Positions 30,300-39,563 of a DNA stretch of 64,000 bases are shown in pieces. The translations under genes and the position numbers were made by a program. The stretch covers positions 18,586 through 82,585 of the forward strand of contig CACELO010000003.1 of the NCBI GenBank assembly GCA_902560445.1, written 5' to 3'. Origin of the DNA: an uncultured Candidatus Poseidoniales archaeon. Its GTDB lineage: Archaea > Thermoplasmatota > Poseidoniia > Poseidoniales > Thalassarchaeaceae. A model generated the notes under the pieces. That model was not told where the DNA came from. It saw only the letters and a program-made list of their open reading frames with translations, and did no database searches. Position 1 is the first letter of the stretch. Each line of letters opens with the position of its first letter.

Positions 30300-31457
30300 A
30301 TGGGGCAGAATATAGTTGACATCGATGAGAAGTTACGAATAATCGGAACCGCTCATGTTAGCACTGCATCAGTGGCTCTAGTTCGAGAAGAAATAGAGGA
30401 ATGGAAACCTGATTTGGTTGCTGTTGAACTATGTGAGTCTAGATTGAGATCTTTGCAACAGCCAGATGATTTGGATAATGATGACCTTTTGAAAATAATT
30501 AATGAAGGAAAGTCTGCAATGATCTTACTACAATCCGCACTAGCGGCTCAACAGAGGCGTATGGGAATGGAAACCGGAGAAAAACCCGGTGCAGAATTAC
30601 TCGCGGCTATCGAGGTAGCTGATGAAAAAGGAGTAGAGCACGCACTTATCGACAGAGATGTCGTGATCACCTTACGAAGGGCTTGGAGAAAAATGGGCCT
30701 TAGAGAGAAATGGCGCGTATTGAATGCCTTGCTGTGGGAAGATGATGATGAAGAAATTGACCTCGATGAATTGCTTGAAGATTCTGATTTATTGACTACT
30801 CTAATGGAAGATGCCAGGGAGGCAGCGCCTCGTGCAGGAGAGGTTCTTATCGACGAGAGAGATGCCTACTTGGCCGGCCGAATACAACAGATAAGAGGTA
30901 AAGGAAAGGTCCTCGCTGTCGTAGGGGCCGGGCACATAAACGGAATAATCGAGCACCTTGAGAAACCGGCTCTTGAAACCACATCAAGGATAAGTGAATT
31001 GTCTTCTGAACCACCCAAACCGATTTGGCCAAAGGTGGTGACGTGGGCAATTCCAATATTCCTAATATCGGTTGTTGGTTACCTGTTTTGGAATGGAGAT
31101 ACTGAAGCATTGAAAGATACAATTTGGTATTGGACCGCTGCAAATGCAATACTTGCCGGGTTAGGAGTTGCATTAGCCAGAGGCCATCCTCTGTCGATAT
31201 TAGTTGGAGCATTGGCAAGCCCAATTACGAGTTTGAATCCTACTTTGGCTGCGGGCTGGTTTGCAGGATACACACAATTGAAAATAGCCGCTCCAACTGG
31301 TGGAGATGCGACCGATTTTCTAGCACTACAAGATTACAGCGTTTTCTATCGAAATCGTGTGGGAAAGGTGTTACTTGTTACCGCACTTGGAAACTTAGGC
31401 TCGGCCCTCGGTGCGTGGCTTGCCGGTGGTGCAATCGTGGGCATTATTATTGGGTGA
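30300..31457 (+). CDS. TraB/PrgY family membrane protein
   Basis: GTAHVS, VAVELCESRL, VGAGHINGI motifs and C-terminal TM helices. Confidence 0.85.
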   Translation: MGQNIVDIDEKLRIIGTAHVSTASVALVREEIEEWKPDLVAVELCESRLRSLQQPDDLDNDDLLKIINEGKSAMILLQSALAAQQRRMGMETGEKPGAELLAAIEVADEKGVEHALIDRDVVITLRRAWRKMGLREKWRVLNALLWEDDDEEIDLDELLEDSDLLTTLMEDAREAAPRAGEVLIDERDAYLAGRIQQIRGKGKVLAVVGAGHINGIIEHLEKPALETTSRISELSSEPPKPIWPKVVTWAIPIFLISVVGYLFWNGDTEALKDTIWYWTAANAILAGLGVALARGHPLSILVGALASPITSLNPTLAAGWFAGYTQLKIAAPTGGDATDFLALQDYSVFYRNRVGKVLLVTALGNLGSALGAWLAGGAIVGIIIG

Positions 31458-31503
31458 ACGGTAAACCAACGAAGTATTGGGCGTAGCCCAAAGAAGTGAT
31501 TAC

Positions 31504-32916
31504 GTGGTTAATTTCGGCTTCGTTATTGACAATCGTAAGTGCATTGGATGCCATGCTTGCACCGTCGCTTGTAAGTCTGAACACGATGTGCCAATAGGAG
31601 TTAACCGTACTCATGTGAAGTATATTGAGAAAGGGGTCTATCCGGATGTAACCCGAGAATTTAGCGTTCATCGGTGTAATCATTGTGAGGACTCACCGTG
31701 CACAACAATTTGCCCTACTACTGCCCTATTCACTCGTGAAGATGGGATTGTGGATTTTGATGATGATCGCTGTATAGGTTGTAAATCCTGTATGCAGGCT
31801 TGCCCCTATGATGCGTTATACATCGATCCAAACAAGGGCACAGCTGCTAAGTGCAATTATTGCGCGCATAAAATAGAAAATTCCTATGAACCATCCTGTG
31901 TGGTGGTTTGTCCAGTTGAAGCAATAATCTCGGGAGATTTAGATGATCCTAATTCATCAATTTCCAATTATGTTAGCGAACACGAGGTAACTGTTCGGAA
32001 ACCAGAATCTGGAGCTAAACCCAACGTATTCTATGTCGAAACCAGTGAGGATATTCTTGACCCTCATGCCACTGAACGCTCCGGCGAATATCTTTGGACA
32101 GATCAAGCAGCAGGAGTTGGTCATTTCGCAAAGTATGCCGACTCTAGATTGGGTGCCTCAGATACCAATTCAATGATTGTTCAACTGGCACTTGAGAAGA
32201 AGGCTCGAGCCGCAAATCCACGAGACCGAGCGATTATTCGAGATGTGATGGAACGCCTTGATGAACAGGCTCAGCAACCGAAAAGAAGCTACGACCAACC
32301 TTCTAAAGGTGTACTTTGGGGATGGGAGGTTTCTGCCTATATCGTTACTAAGGCAATTGCTTCAGGGGCATATTTGGTTGCTATGTTAGCAATGTTTGCC
32401 GGTGTTATCGAAATGACTGACGAACTGTGGTGGCAATTGACAATTGGGTGTACGATTTTCTTAGGAATAACCGGTTTCCTATTGGTTAAGGACCTTGATA
32501 GACCAGAGAGATTCCTATACGTATTACTTAGGCCGAATTGGGATTCTTGGCTAGTAAAAGGGGCCTATATCTTGAGCGCTTTTGGAGTAGTATTGGCTTG
32601 TAGCGGAGCGGTCCTTTTCTTTGATCTAGACAGAACTTATCTCAATTATCTAGCAATTGCTGGTACGCCTCTAGCGACATTAACAGGAATCTATACAGCT
32701 TGGCTATTTGGTCAAGCAAGCGGTAGGAATTGGTCCAAAGACCGGTACCTTACACTGAAGATGCTTGTAGAGATGATCTTACTTGGCATCGCATCGATGG
32801 TATTTTTGACCTCTTCAGAGCTAATTTACTGGGCTACTGCCGGTGTGATGATTTTACTAGTTTGTAGGCACGCTCATAATACTGTAATTCAACCCCAACT
32901 GGAGACCTTACACTGA
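31504..32916 (+). CDS. Fused 4Fe-4S ferredoxin (PsrB/SoeB-like) and NrfD-type membrane subunit (PsrC/SoeC-like)
   Basis: Cys clusters CIGCHACTVAC, CNHCEDSPCTTICP, CIGCKSCMQACP, CNYCAHKIENSYEPSCVVVCP followed by NrfD TM domain with DRPERFLYVLLRPNWDSWLVKGAY; GTG at 31504 or TTG at 31477. Confidence 0.85.
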   Translation: MVNFGFVIDNRKCIGCHACTVACKSEHDVPIGVNRTHVKYIEKGVYPDVTREFSVHRCNHCEDSPCTTICPTTALFTREDGIVDFDDDRCIGCKSCMQACPYDALYIDPNKGTAAKCNYCAHKIENSYEPSCVVVCPVEAIISGDLDDPNSSISNYVSEHEVTVRKPESGAKPNVFYVETSEDILDPHATERSGEYLWTDQAAGVGHFAKYADSRLGASDTNSMIVQLALEKKARAANPRDRAIIRDVMERLDEQAQQPKRSYDQPSKGVLWGWEVSAYIVTKAIASGAYLVAMLAMFAGVIEMTDELWWQLTIGCTIFLGITGFLLVKDLDRPERFLYVLLRPNWDSWLVKGAYILSAFGVVLACSGAVLFFDLDRTYLNYLAIAGTPLATLTGIYTAWLFGQASGRNWSKDRYLTLKMLVEMILLGIASMVFLTSSELIYWATAGVMILLVCRHAHNTVIQPQLETLH

Positions 32917-32917
32917 G

Positions 32918-35659
32918 GTGAATGAAATGGCAGAGTCATTTATCGAGAAGTTCGCTCAGAAATTACGAATGATTCCAAATCTAGATAGAGATTACGCTGA
33001 TGGAAATACCCAAGAATTACGAAAATTTCCCTCGCCGGATGAATGGCTTGATTTCAAGGAACTGGATGCAAATGCATGGCCGGTCAGAATAGAGAAGAAT
33101 TATTCTCTAGTTCCAACAACCTGTTTCAACTGTGAATCAGCCTGTGGAATGTTGGCTTATGTCGACAAGGATACAGGTCAAGTAACTAAGTTTGAAGGTA
33201 ATCCACACCATCCTGGAAGTCGAGGTAGGAATTGTGCCAAAGGGCCTGCAACAATTAATCAAATTCAAGATACTGAGCGGATACTTCACCCTCTTCGTAG
33301 AGTTGGCGCTAGAGGTGAAGGGGGGTGGGAACAAATCACCTGGGAAGAGGCCCTAGAAGAAATTGCAGAAAAAATCCGCACCTCTCTAAAAGCAGGGGGC
33401 GTTGACAAGGTCGTCTATCACGTGGGAAGACCGGGGCACGAAGGTTATGCTAATCGAGTTCTGAAAGCTTGGGGTGTTGATGGGCATAATTCACACACTA
33501 ACATTTGTTCAGCAGGAGCGCGAACGGGCTATGCTCTCTGGCATCAACACGACAGGCCGAGTCCTGATCATACAAACGCCAAAGTGATTTTACTGACTTC
33601 TTCTCATCTTGAAACTGGACATTACTTCAACCCTCACGCACAAAGAATTCTCGAGGGGATGATGGATGGAGCGAAACTGATTGTAATCGACCCTCGACTA
33701 TCGAATACAGCGGCTATGGCTGACCATTGGTTACCGACATGGCCGGGTAGCGAACCAGCTCTTTTCCTTGCCTGGGCTAAAATGATACTCGAGCGAGAAT
33801 TGTATGACCGGGAGTTTATGGAAACCCAGGTCAATTGGGAAATGTGGATGTCTGCGGTACACCCTAATGAGCCAAATGAGTTTGATCGATTTGTTGAATT
33901 ATTGCTGAAAGAGTATCAAGAATATACCCCCGAATTTGCAGCAGCTGAATGTAAGATCCCAGTTGAGCAAGTAATCGAAGCAGGAGATGTTGTAGCCAAT
34001 GCTGGAAGTCAACTATGCACACATGTCTGGCGAAGTGCAGCGATTGGAAACCTTGGCGGCTGGCAGGTCAGCCGAACCTTGCATTTCCTCAATGTACTCA
34101 CTGGTTCAGTTGGAACTGTAGGTGGAACAAGCCCAAACTCTTGGTCGAAATTCAAGCCATCGCTATTCGATATCCCTCCAGACCCCGATGGTTGGAACGA
34201 ACTACATTTCCCGTCAGAATACACCCTAGCTCACTACGAAATGAGTCACATACTGCCTCATCTCGTAAAGGATGGTCGAGGAACGATGGATGTTTATTTC
34301 ACGCGTGTATTCAATCCAGTTTGGACATATCCTGATGGCTTTTCATGGATTGAAATGCTAGAAGATAAAAATGCCATTGGTTGCCACATTGCCTTAACTC
34401 CAACTTGGAATGAAACCGCCTTCTTTGCCGACTATGTTCTACCAATGGGGCATGCCTCGGAACGACATGATGTCAACTCATACGCAACCTCTGCAGGAAA
34501 ATGGGTAGCATTTAGGCAACCGGTACTCAGGGAATACGCTAGACGCGAAGGGAAAGAGGTAGAATTTACCCACGAAATTAACCCCGGAGAAGTTTGGGAA
34601 GAAGATGAGTTTTGGATTGAATTATCTTGGCGCATTGATGATGGAACAATGGGCATTCGTGAGCATTTTATGAGCCCATATCGAGAGGGTGAAAAAATCA
34701 CTGTTGACGAATACTATCAGTACCTATTCGAACGCGTGCCAGGGCTTCCAGAAGCAGCTGAGTCTGAAGGTACCGACTCACTCGGTTACATGCGCAAGCA
34801 TGGTGCTTTCTTAATCGAAGAGGCCACCTATGAAAAACACAAGTCGGAGGGCTGGCCAACTCCAAGTGGAAAACAGGAATTTTACTCAGAGACGATGATT
34901 GAATTTGGTTATCCTGAACATTCTATACCTCATTATCGTCAGAAGTCTCACGTTCATCCTGATAATTTATCTGCTGAAGATGAATATTGTCTTCTTCCGA
35001 ATTTCAGATTACCACAGCATATACACTCACGCTCAGCCAACGCAAAGTGGTTAGTTGAAATCGCTCATAGAAACCCAATCTGGATTCACCCCAAGGATGC
35101 GAGGAAACTCGGCGTAGCTGAAGGTGACTTACTAAAGATAGAAACCGAAATTGGTTGGTTTGTAGATAAGGTCTGGGTTACAGAGGGTATCAAACCTGGA
35201 GTTGTAGGGTGCTCCCATCACATTGGTAGGTGGAGAAGAGAACAAGACCGAGGTAATCGATTCCTAACAAATACCGTTGCAATCGAAGAGCGAGGTGATG
35301 GGAAAATGCGTATGAAGACAATTAGCGGAGTCGAGCCATGGAAGTCTGATGACCCCGATACCAATCGTATTTGGTGGCGAGACGGAGGGGTTCACCAAAA
35401 TATCACACATGCAGTTCAACCAGATCCAATTTCCGGAGCGCATTGCTGGCTTCAGAAGGTACGTCTATCCATTCCCAGTGAGGGTGAGGAATATGGAGAT
35501 ATAGAAGTCGACCGGAACAAGTCGTTTGAGTACTATAAACGCTGGAATGAATGGGCGAAAGAGCGTGAAACTCATCCGAGAGGAGAGCGCCGGCCACTAT
35601 GGATGAAGCGGCCTCTTTCTCCAAAGAAACAGCATTGGTATATGCCGGAGAGTGATTAA
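32918..35659 (+). CDS. Molybdopterin-dependent oxidoreductase catalytic subunit (DMSO-reductase superfamily; SoeA/PsrA-like)
   Basis: N-terminal CFNCESACGM...GRNCAKG FeS-site motif, MopB domains, C-terminal molydopterin-binding domain; no RR-type Tat signal. Confidence 0.88.
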   Translation: MNEMAESFIEKFAQKLRMIPNLDRDYADGNTQELRKFPSPDEWLDFKELDANAWPVRIEKNYSLVPTTCFNCESACGMLAYVDKDTGQVTKFEGNPHHPGSRGRNCAKGPATINQIQDTERILHPLRRVGARGEGGWEQITWEEALEEIAEKIRTSLKAGGVDKVVYHVGRPGHEGYANRVLKAWGVDGHNSHTNICSAGARTGYALWHQHDRPSPDHTNAKVILLTSSHLETGHYFNPHAQRILEGMMDGAKLIVIDPRLSNTAAMADHWLPTWPGSEPALFLAWAKMILERELYDREFMETQVNWEMWMSAVHPNEPNEFDRFVELLLKEYQEYTPEFAAAECKIPVEQVIEAGDVVANAGSQLCTHVWRSAAIGNLGGWQVSRTLHFLNVLTGSVGTVGGTSPNSWSKFKPSLFDIPPDPDGWNELHFPSEYTLAHYEMSHILPHLVKDGRGTMDVYFTRVFNPVWTYPDGFSWIEMLEDKNAIGCHIALTPTWNETAFFADYVLPMGHASERHDVNSYATSAGKWVAFRQPVLREYARREGKEVEFTHEINPGEVWEEDEFWIELSWRIDDGTMGIREHFMSPYREGEKITVDEYYQYLFERVPGLPEAAESEGTDSLGYMRKHGAFLIEEATYEKHKSEGWPTPSGKQEFYSETMIEFGYPEHSIPHYRQKSHVHPDNLSAEDEYCLLPNFRLPQHIHSRSANAKWLVEIAHRNPIWIHPKDARKLGVAEGDLLKIETEIGWFVDKVWVTEGIKPGVVGCSHHIGRWRREQDRGNRFLTNTVAIEERGDGKMRMKTISGVEPWKSDDPDTNRIWWRDGGVHQNITHAVQPDPISGAHCWLQKVRLSIPSEGEEYGDIEVDRNKSFEYYKRWNEWAKERETHPRGERRPLWMKRPLSPKKQHWYMPESD

Positions 35660-36460
35660 TTGGAGGAAATTATCGCTCTAGTAATAATTCTAGTTACCGC
35701 GTTTATGTTCGCCCCACTTGGTCTAGGAGGGGGATTTCTATTTGTTCCAACTCTTTACTTCATTTTAGGTTGGGACCTACAACTATCTATCGTTTGTTCA
35801 TTGATTCTGGTTTGGTTTGTCAGTATAGGCTCCCGAAGAGCCCACGATGAAGGGGGTTACACGGTTGCAGGAGTTGGACGGAAAGGTAGGATTGTAGCGA
35901 TATTTGGCGCAATTTTCGGTGCTTTAGCCGCTGATCAAATAATTGCCGAAGCGGGTGAAAGTATTATCAAAATTCTAGCAATTATTCTACTGATTTTAGT
36001 GATATATCGTGGTATAAAGAAATTAATCGAAGAGCAACATAATGACATTCATGATGAGGATATCTCTATTCAAGGTGCATTGCTCTACAAATACAAGTTA
36101 GGGTGCCTAGCAGGAGGTTTATCCGCAGGATTAATCGGTATTGGGGGAGGAGTTATTTTTACCATGTTAAACAGAATAGTTCTAGGATTGGGACCTCATA
36201 AAGCCGCAGGAACTTCTTACTTGATTGTAATGAGAGTAGTCCCTGTCGCTATAGTATCTCATTTACTTTTTAACCCGTCATTAATTGATGAAATCACCAA
36301 ATTTGATACACTTACTCTTGCTTTACCTCTGATTGTTCTTGTAACCGCATGGGCGGGCGCCAAAACCGCTATTCGCATGCTACCTCAAGATGTTTTGACA
36401 TATCCTTACTTAATTGCCGTGGGTATATCTCTACTGAGATATTTGATGGATCTAATATAG
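35660..36460 (+). CDS. TauE/SafE family membrane transporter (sulfite exporter family)
   Basis: Duplicated TM repeats LGLGGGFLFVP and LIGIGGGVIFTM. Confidence 0.85.
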   Translation: MEEIIALVIILVTAFMFAPLGLGGGFLFVPTLYFILGWDLQLSIVCSLILVWFVSIGSRRAHDEGGYTVAGVGRKGRIVAIFGAIFGALAADQIIAEAGESIIKILAIILLILVIYRGIKKLIEEQHNDIHDEDISIQGALLYKYKLGCLAGGLSAGLIGIGGGVIFTMLNRIVLGLGPHKAAGTSYLIVMRVVPVAIVSHLLFNPSLIDEITKFDTLTLALPLIVLVTAWAGAKTAIRMLPQDVLTYPYLIAVGISLLRYLMDLI

Positions 36461-36470
36461 TGAGGAGAAT

Positions 36471-36728
36471 TTAATCCGTATCTGAGGTCTCTTCAGCAAT
36501 ATCTTCCAAACCCCAGTCTGACCAACTCCATGCTCTTTCATGGAAATAATACAGTATCATCTTTGTGAATAATTCAGTTCCACCAATAGCGGCTCCTGCC
36601 TTGATATCTCCTGTCACAATGTAAGCTATCAGAATTGTATCAAGAGTACCTATTGTTCTCCAAGTGACAGTCTTAACCAAACTACGAGCTTTATTCGCGT
36701 GTCCTGTACCCGGGATATGTTCTGCCAT
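36471..36728 (-). CDS. DUF2061 small membrane protein
   Basis: ARSLVKTVTWRTIGTLDTILIAYIVTGDIKAGAAIGGTELFTKMILYYFHERAW is characteristic of DUF2061. Confidence 0.85.
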   Translation of the reverse strand: MAEHIPGTGHANKARSLVKTVTWRTIGTLDTILIAYIVTGDIKAGAAIGGTELFTKMILYYFHERAWSWSDWGLEDIAEETSDTD

Positions 36729-36785
36729 AACATTACCAACAGCAGCACTTAGTTAACCTGTCCCCGTACATGATCAAGAAAAATA

Positions 36786-38042
36786 TCACACAGATTCGAG
36801 AATTATTGCTATTCCCTGTCCGCCACCAATACATGCTGTCGCGATTCCAAACTTCTTGCCCTCTCGCTTGAGTGTATGTGCTAGAGTTAGTGTGAGACGA
36901 CTTCCTGTTGCTGCAAGAGGGTGCCCTAAACCGACTGCACCACCGTTAATATTGACTATCTCATGTGAAATTCCCAATTCCTTCATACAAGCCACTGCTT
37001 GACCGGCGAAGGCTTCGTTGATTTCCCATAGGTCAATCTCATCCACACTCATACCTGCCCTTTCAAGGGCTAGTTTGCTGGCTGGTACCGGGCCATATGC
37101 CATAATTGCAGGTTCAAGGCCAACAACCCCCCAGTTGACTATTCTTGCTATGGGTTTGTCTCCGTCAGAGGCGGCCTGAGATGCGGATTTCAGCACTACA
37201 GCTGCTGCACCATCAACTACACCAGAGGCATTTCCAGCGGTTACCAAGGAAGTAGGGCCGAAATGCGTCCTAAGTGCACCAAGGGACTCATCACTAGTAC
37301 CTCTAACAAAGTGGTCTTCTTCGGTTGCAGTGACTAAACCATCGGCCGTCTCAACATCAACAATTTCTTCAGCCCAAATCCCATTATCAACACTATTTTC
37401 AGTTCTTGAATGACTAATTACTGCAAAAGAATCTGCTTCTTTTCTCGTGACGCCCACTCTACGACAGATTTCATCACTAGTTTGGGCCATGAAGGAATCA
37501 CAAGTGGTATCTAGCAAATTGGTGAAGAGATAATCTTCCATATCCTTGGGAAGTTCATCACCTTCTCTTGGTGGTCTTCCTAGTTTGTAGGTGGAGCGCA
37601 TTCCTCTAAGTACGTGTGGTGCCTGGCTGAGATTTTCCATTCCCCCTGCAACCACAGTATTGGCTTCACCAAGCATAATCATTTGAGATGCTGAAATTAT
37701 TGATTGAATTCCTGAACCACATAATCGGTTTAGTGTAAGCATTGGAACCTCTTGGGGGATACCTGCATTAAGTCCTGCATGACGAGCGCCAAAAATCGCC
37801 TGATCGCTTGTCTGTAATGCGTGACCGATTACTAGGTGGTCAACTGACTCTGGGCTTGTACCAGTCTTCTCAAGAGCCCCTCGAATAGCGATAGAGCCTA
37901 ATTGCTCGGCACTTACTTCGGCTAATCTTCCACCGACTTCACCGTCTCCACGCTTTCCACCAAGCCATTCACAGAACGGGGTTCTAGCTCCTCCGATTAG
38001 TACAACGTCTTCGCTCATTGACATTACCGAGATAATTACCAT
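36786..38042 (-). CDS. Acetyl-CoA acetyltransferase / thiolase (bacterial-like)
   Basis: LNRLCGSGIQSI, NEAFAGQAVA, NINGGAVGLGHPLAATGSR, ATACIGGGQGIA; start likely an internal Met near 38018-38024. Confidence 0.93.
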   Translation of the reverse strand: MVIISVMSMSEDVVLIGGARTPFCEWLGGKRGDGEVGGRLAEVSAEQLGSIAIRGALEKTGTSPESVDHLVIGHALQTSDQAIFGARHAGLNAGIPQEVPMLTLNRLCGSGIQSIISASQMIMLGEANTVVAGGMENLSQAPHVLRGMRSTYKLGRPPREGDELPKDMEDYLFTNLLDTTCDSFMAQTSDEICRRVGVTRKEADSFAVISHSRTENSVDNGIWAEEIVDVETADGLVTATEEDHFVRGTSDESLGALRTHFGPTSLVTAGNASGVVDGAAAVVLKSASQAASDGDKPIARIVNWGVVGLEPAIMAYGPVPASKLALERAGMSVDEIDLWEINEAFAGQAVACMKELGISHEIVNINGGAVGLGHPLAATGSRLTLTLAHTLKREGKKFGIATACIGGGQGIAIILESV

Positions 38043-38087
38043 TCATGAGGCTGACTATCCCAAAGGGAAAGACTGTATGTCAAAAAT

Positions 38088-39503
38088 TCAATCATCATCA
38101 GTCATTGAGCCTAGGTAATCAGGTAGGTCCACTCCAGCATTTGACGCTATGTCGTGTAGAGGGGGGAGTGACTTTACAAGATTGGAGATAAAGTTCGAAG
38201 TCGAACTTCCATCACCATCTCCGCCAGAATCCCATACAGTAATGCTGTCAATCTTCAAGTTACGAATTGCTTCGACCTGGGCTGATACCATCTGGTCGAT
38301 CTTCTCAACCATAAGTAGTGTAGCTGCGGCCTTTGCATCTCCATTAGCACTGCTAACTAGGCCTTGGTAACCTGCGGCCTTTGCTTCTAGGACCTGTTGA
38401 ACACCAGACGCCTCTGCTTCATAGCGAGCAAGTATCGCGTCTGCTTCACCACGTGCGATACGTCGTTGTCTTTCTGCTTCAGCTTCTGCAGCGATTTCGA
38501 TTTGCTGTTTCTGAATTTGCTCACGTACAATTTCGCTAGCCTTCAGACGTTCTTCCTCTTCAGTGAATTTAGCCCTCTGAATTTCCGCTTCGGCCTTAGC
38601 AGTTGCAACTTCAGCACGTTGATTTGCTGAAGCTTCTGCCTCAGCAAGATCAGCGTCGGAGTTAGCAATCTCACCTTTTGCATCGTTCTCTCCGGCAACT
38701 GCTAATGCTTCTTGTTGTCCAACGTAAACACGCTGATCTGCTTCGGCAGTCTTTCGACCCTTCTCTGCCTCTGCTAGGTTCTTTGCAACCTCAATCTCCT
38801 TGGTTCGGTTTGCTTCTGCCGCACCAACGGCACCGTCTCGCTCTGCATTAGCTACATCAACACGTGCGTTCTCAACGGCAGTTGAAGCGGCCTTCTTACC
38901 GATGCTTTCGATATAGTCCGATTCGTCAGTAATATCCACCAAGTTTACGTTGATTAGGTAAAGACCAACTTTCTGTAATTCTGTATCTACGTTCTTTCTA
39001 GTCAATTCTAAGAATGCATCGCGGTCTTGGTTAATCTGCTCGATTGTCAAGGAGGCTACAGTTAGACGAAGTTGACCGAAAATAATCTCTTTAGCCATTT
39101 CTTCAATATCATTTTGTTTTAATCCAAGCAGACGCTCGGCTGCATTAGCCATAATTTGCTTCTCAGTTGAGACACCAATTGTGAATGTTGATGGAACGTT
39201 TATTCGGATATTCTGGAGCGATAGAGCGTTCCTTAGATCGATATTGATTGTGATTGGTGTTAATGTTAGGAAGGCGTAGTCCTGAATGAGCGGCCAAACA
39301 AGCGCTGCACCACCATGTATAGTCCTACTCGCCTTACCCTTATCGGTACGACCATAAACTACCATTACCTTATCCGGAGGACATCTTTTGTACCTCTGTG
39401 CAAAGAATATTACAATTGCAACCAAGAACAGTATGGTTGCGAACATCATTATTGTTAGTAGTGCACCAGCTTCAGCCATAGCAATCGCTCCGTACTGCGA
39501 CAA
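38088..39503 (-). CDS. Flotillin-like SPFH-domain protein
   Basis: N-terminal TM, SPFH domain, long E/A-rich coiled coil (AEADQRVYVGQQEALAVAGENDAKGEIANSDADLAEAEAS). Confidence 0.87.
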   Translation of the reverse strand: MSQYGAIAMAEAGALLTIMMFATILFLVAIVIFFAQRYKRCPPDKVMVVYGRTDKGKASRTIHGGAALVWPLIQDYAFLTLTPITINIDLRNALSLQNIRINVPSTFTIGVSTEKQIMANAAERLLGLKQNDIEEMAKEIIFGQLRLTVASLTIEQINQDRDAFLELTRKNVDTELQKVGLYLINVNLVDITDESDYIESIGKKAASTAVENARVDVANAERDGAVGAAEANRTKEIEVAKNLAEAEKGRKTAEADQRVYVGQQEALAVAGENDAKGEIANSDADLAEAEASANQRAEVATAKAEAEIQRAKFTEEEERLKASEIVREQIQKQQIEIAAEAEAERQRRIARGEADAILARYEAEASGVQQVLEAKAAGYQGLVSSANGDAKAAATLLMVEKIDQMVSAQVEAIRNLKIDSITVWDSGGDGDGSSTSNFISNLVKSLPPLHDIASNAGVDLPDYLGSMTDDD

Positions 39504-39563
39504 ACGCTATTGACTCATTAAGGCTATGCCGGCACAATCAAGAATCTGCATTGAAAATGGATT

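Noticed and set aside
38397-38630. + strand ORF over the flotillin coiled coil
   Set aside because: Antisense of E/A-rich repeats; no independent support.
38500-38900. Possible DNA repeat array in the flotillin gene
   Set aside because: The repetition reflects Ala/Glu-rich coiled-coil coding, not spaced identical repeats.
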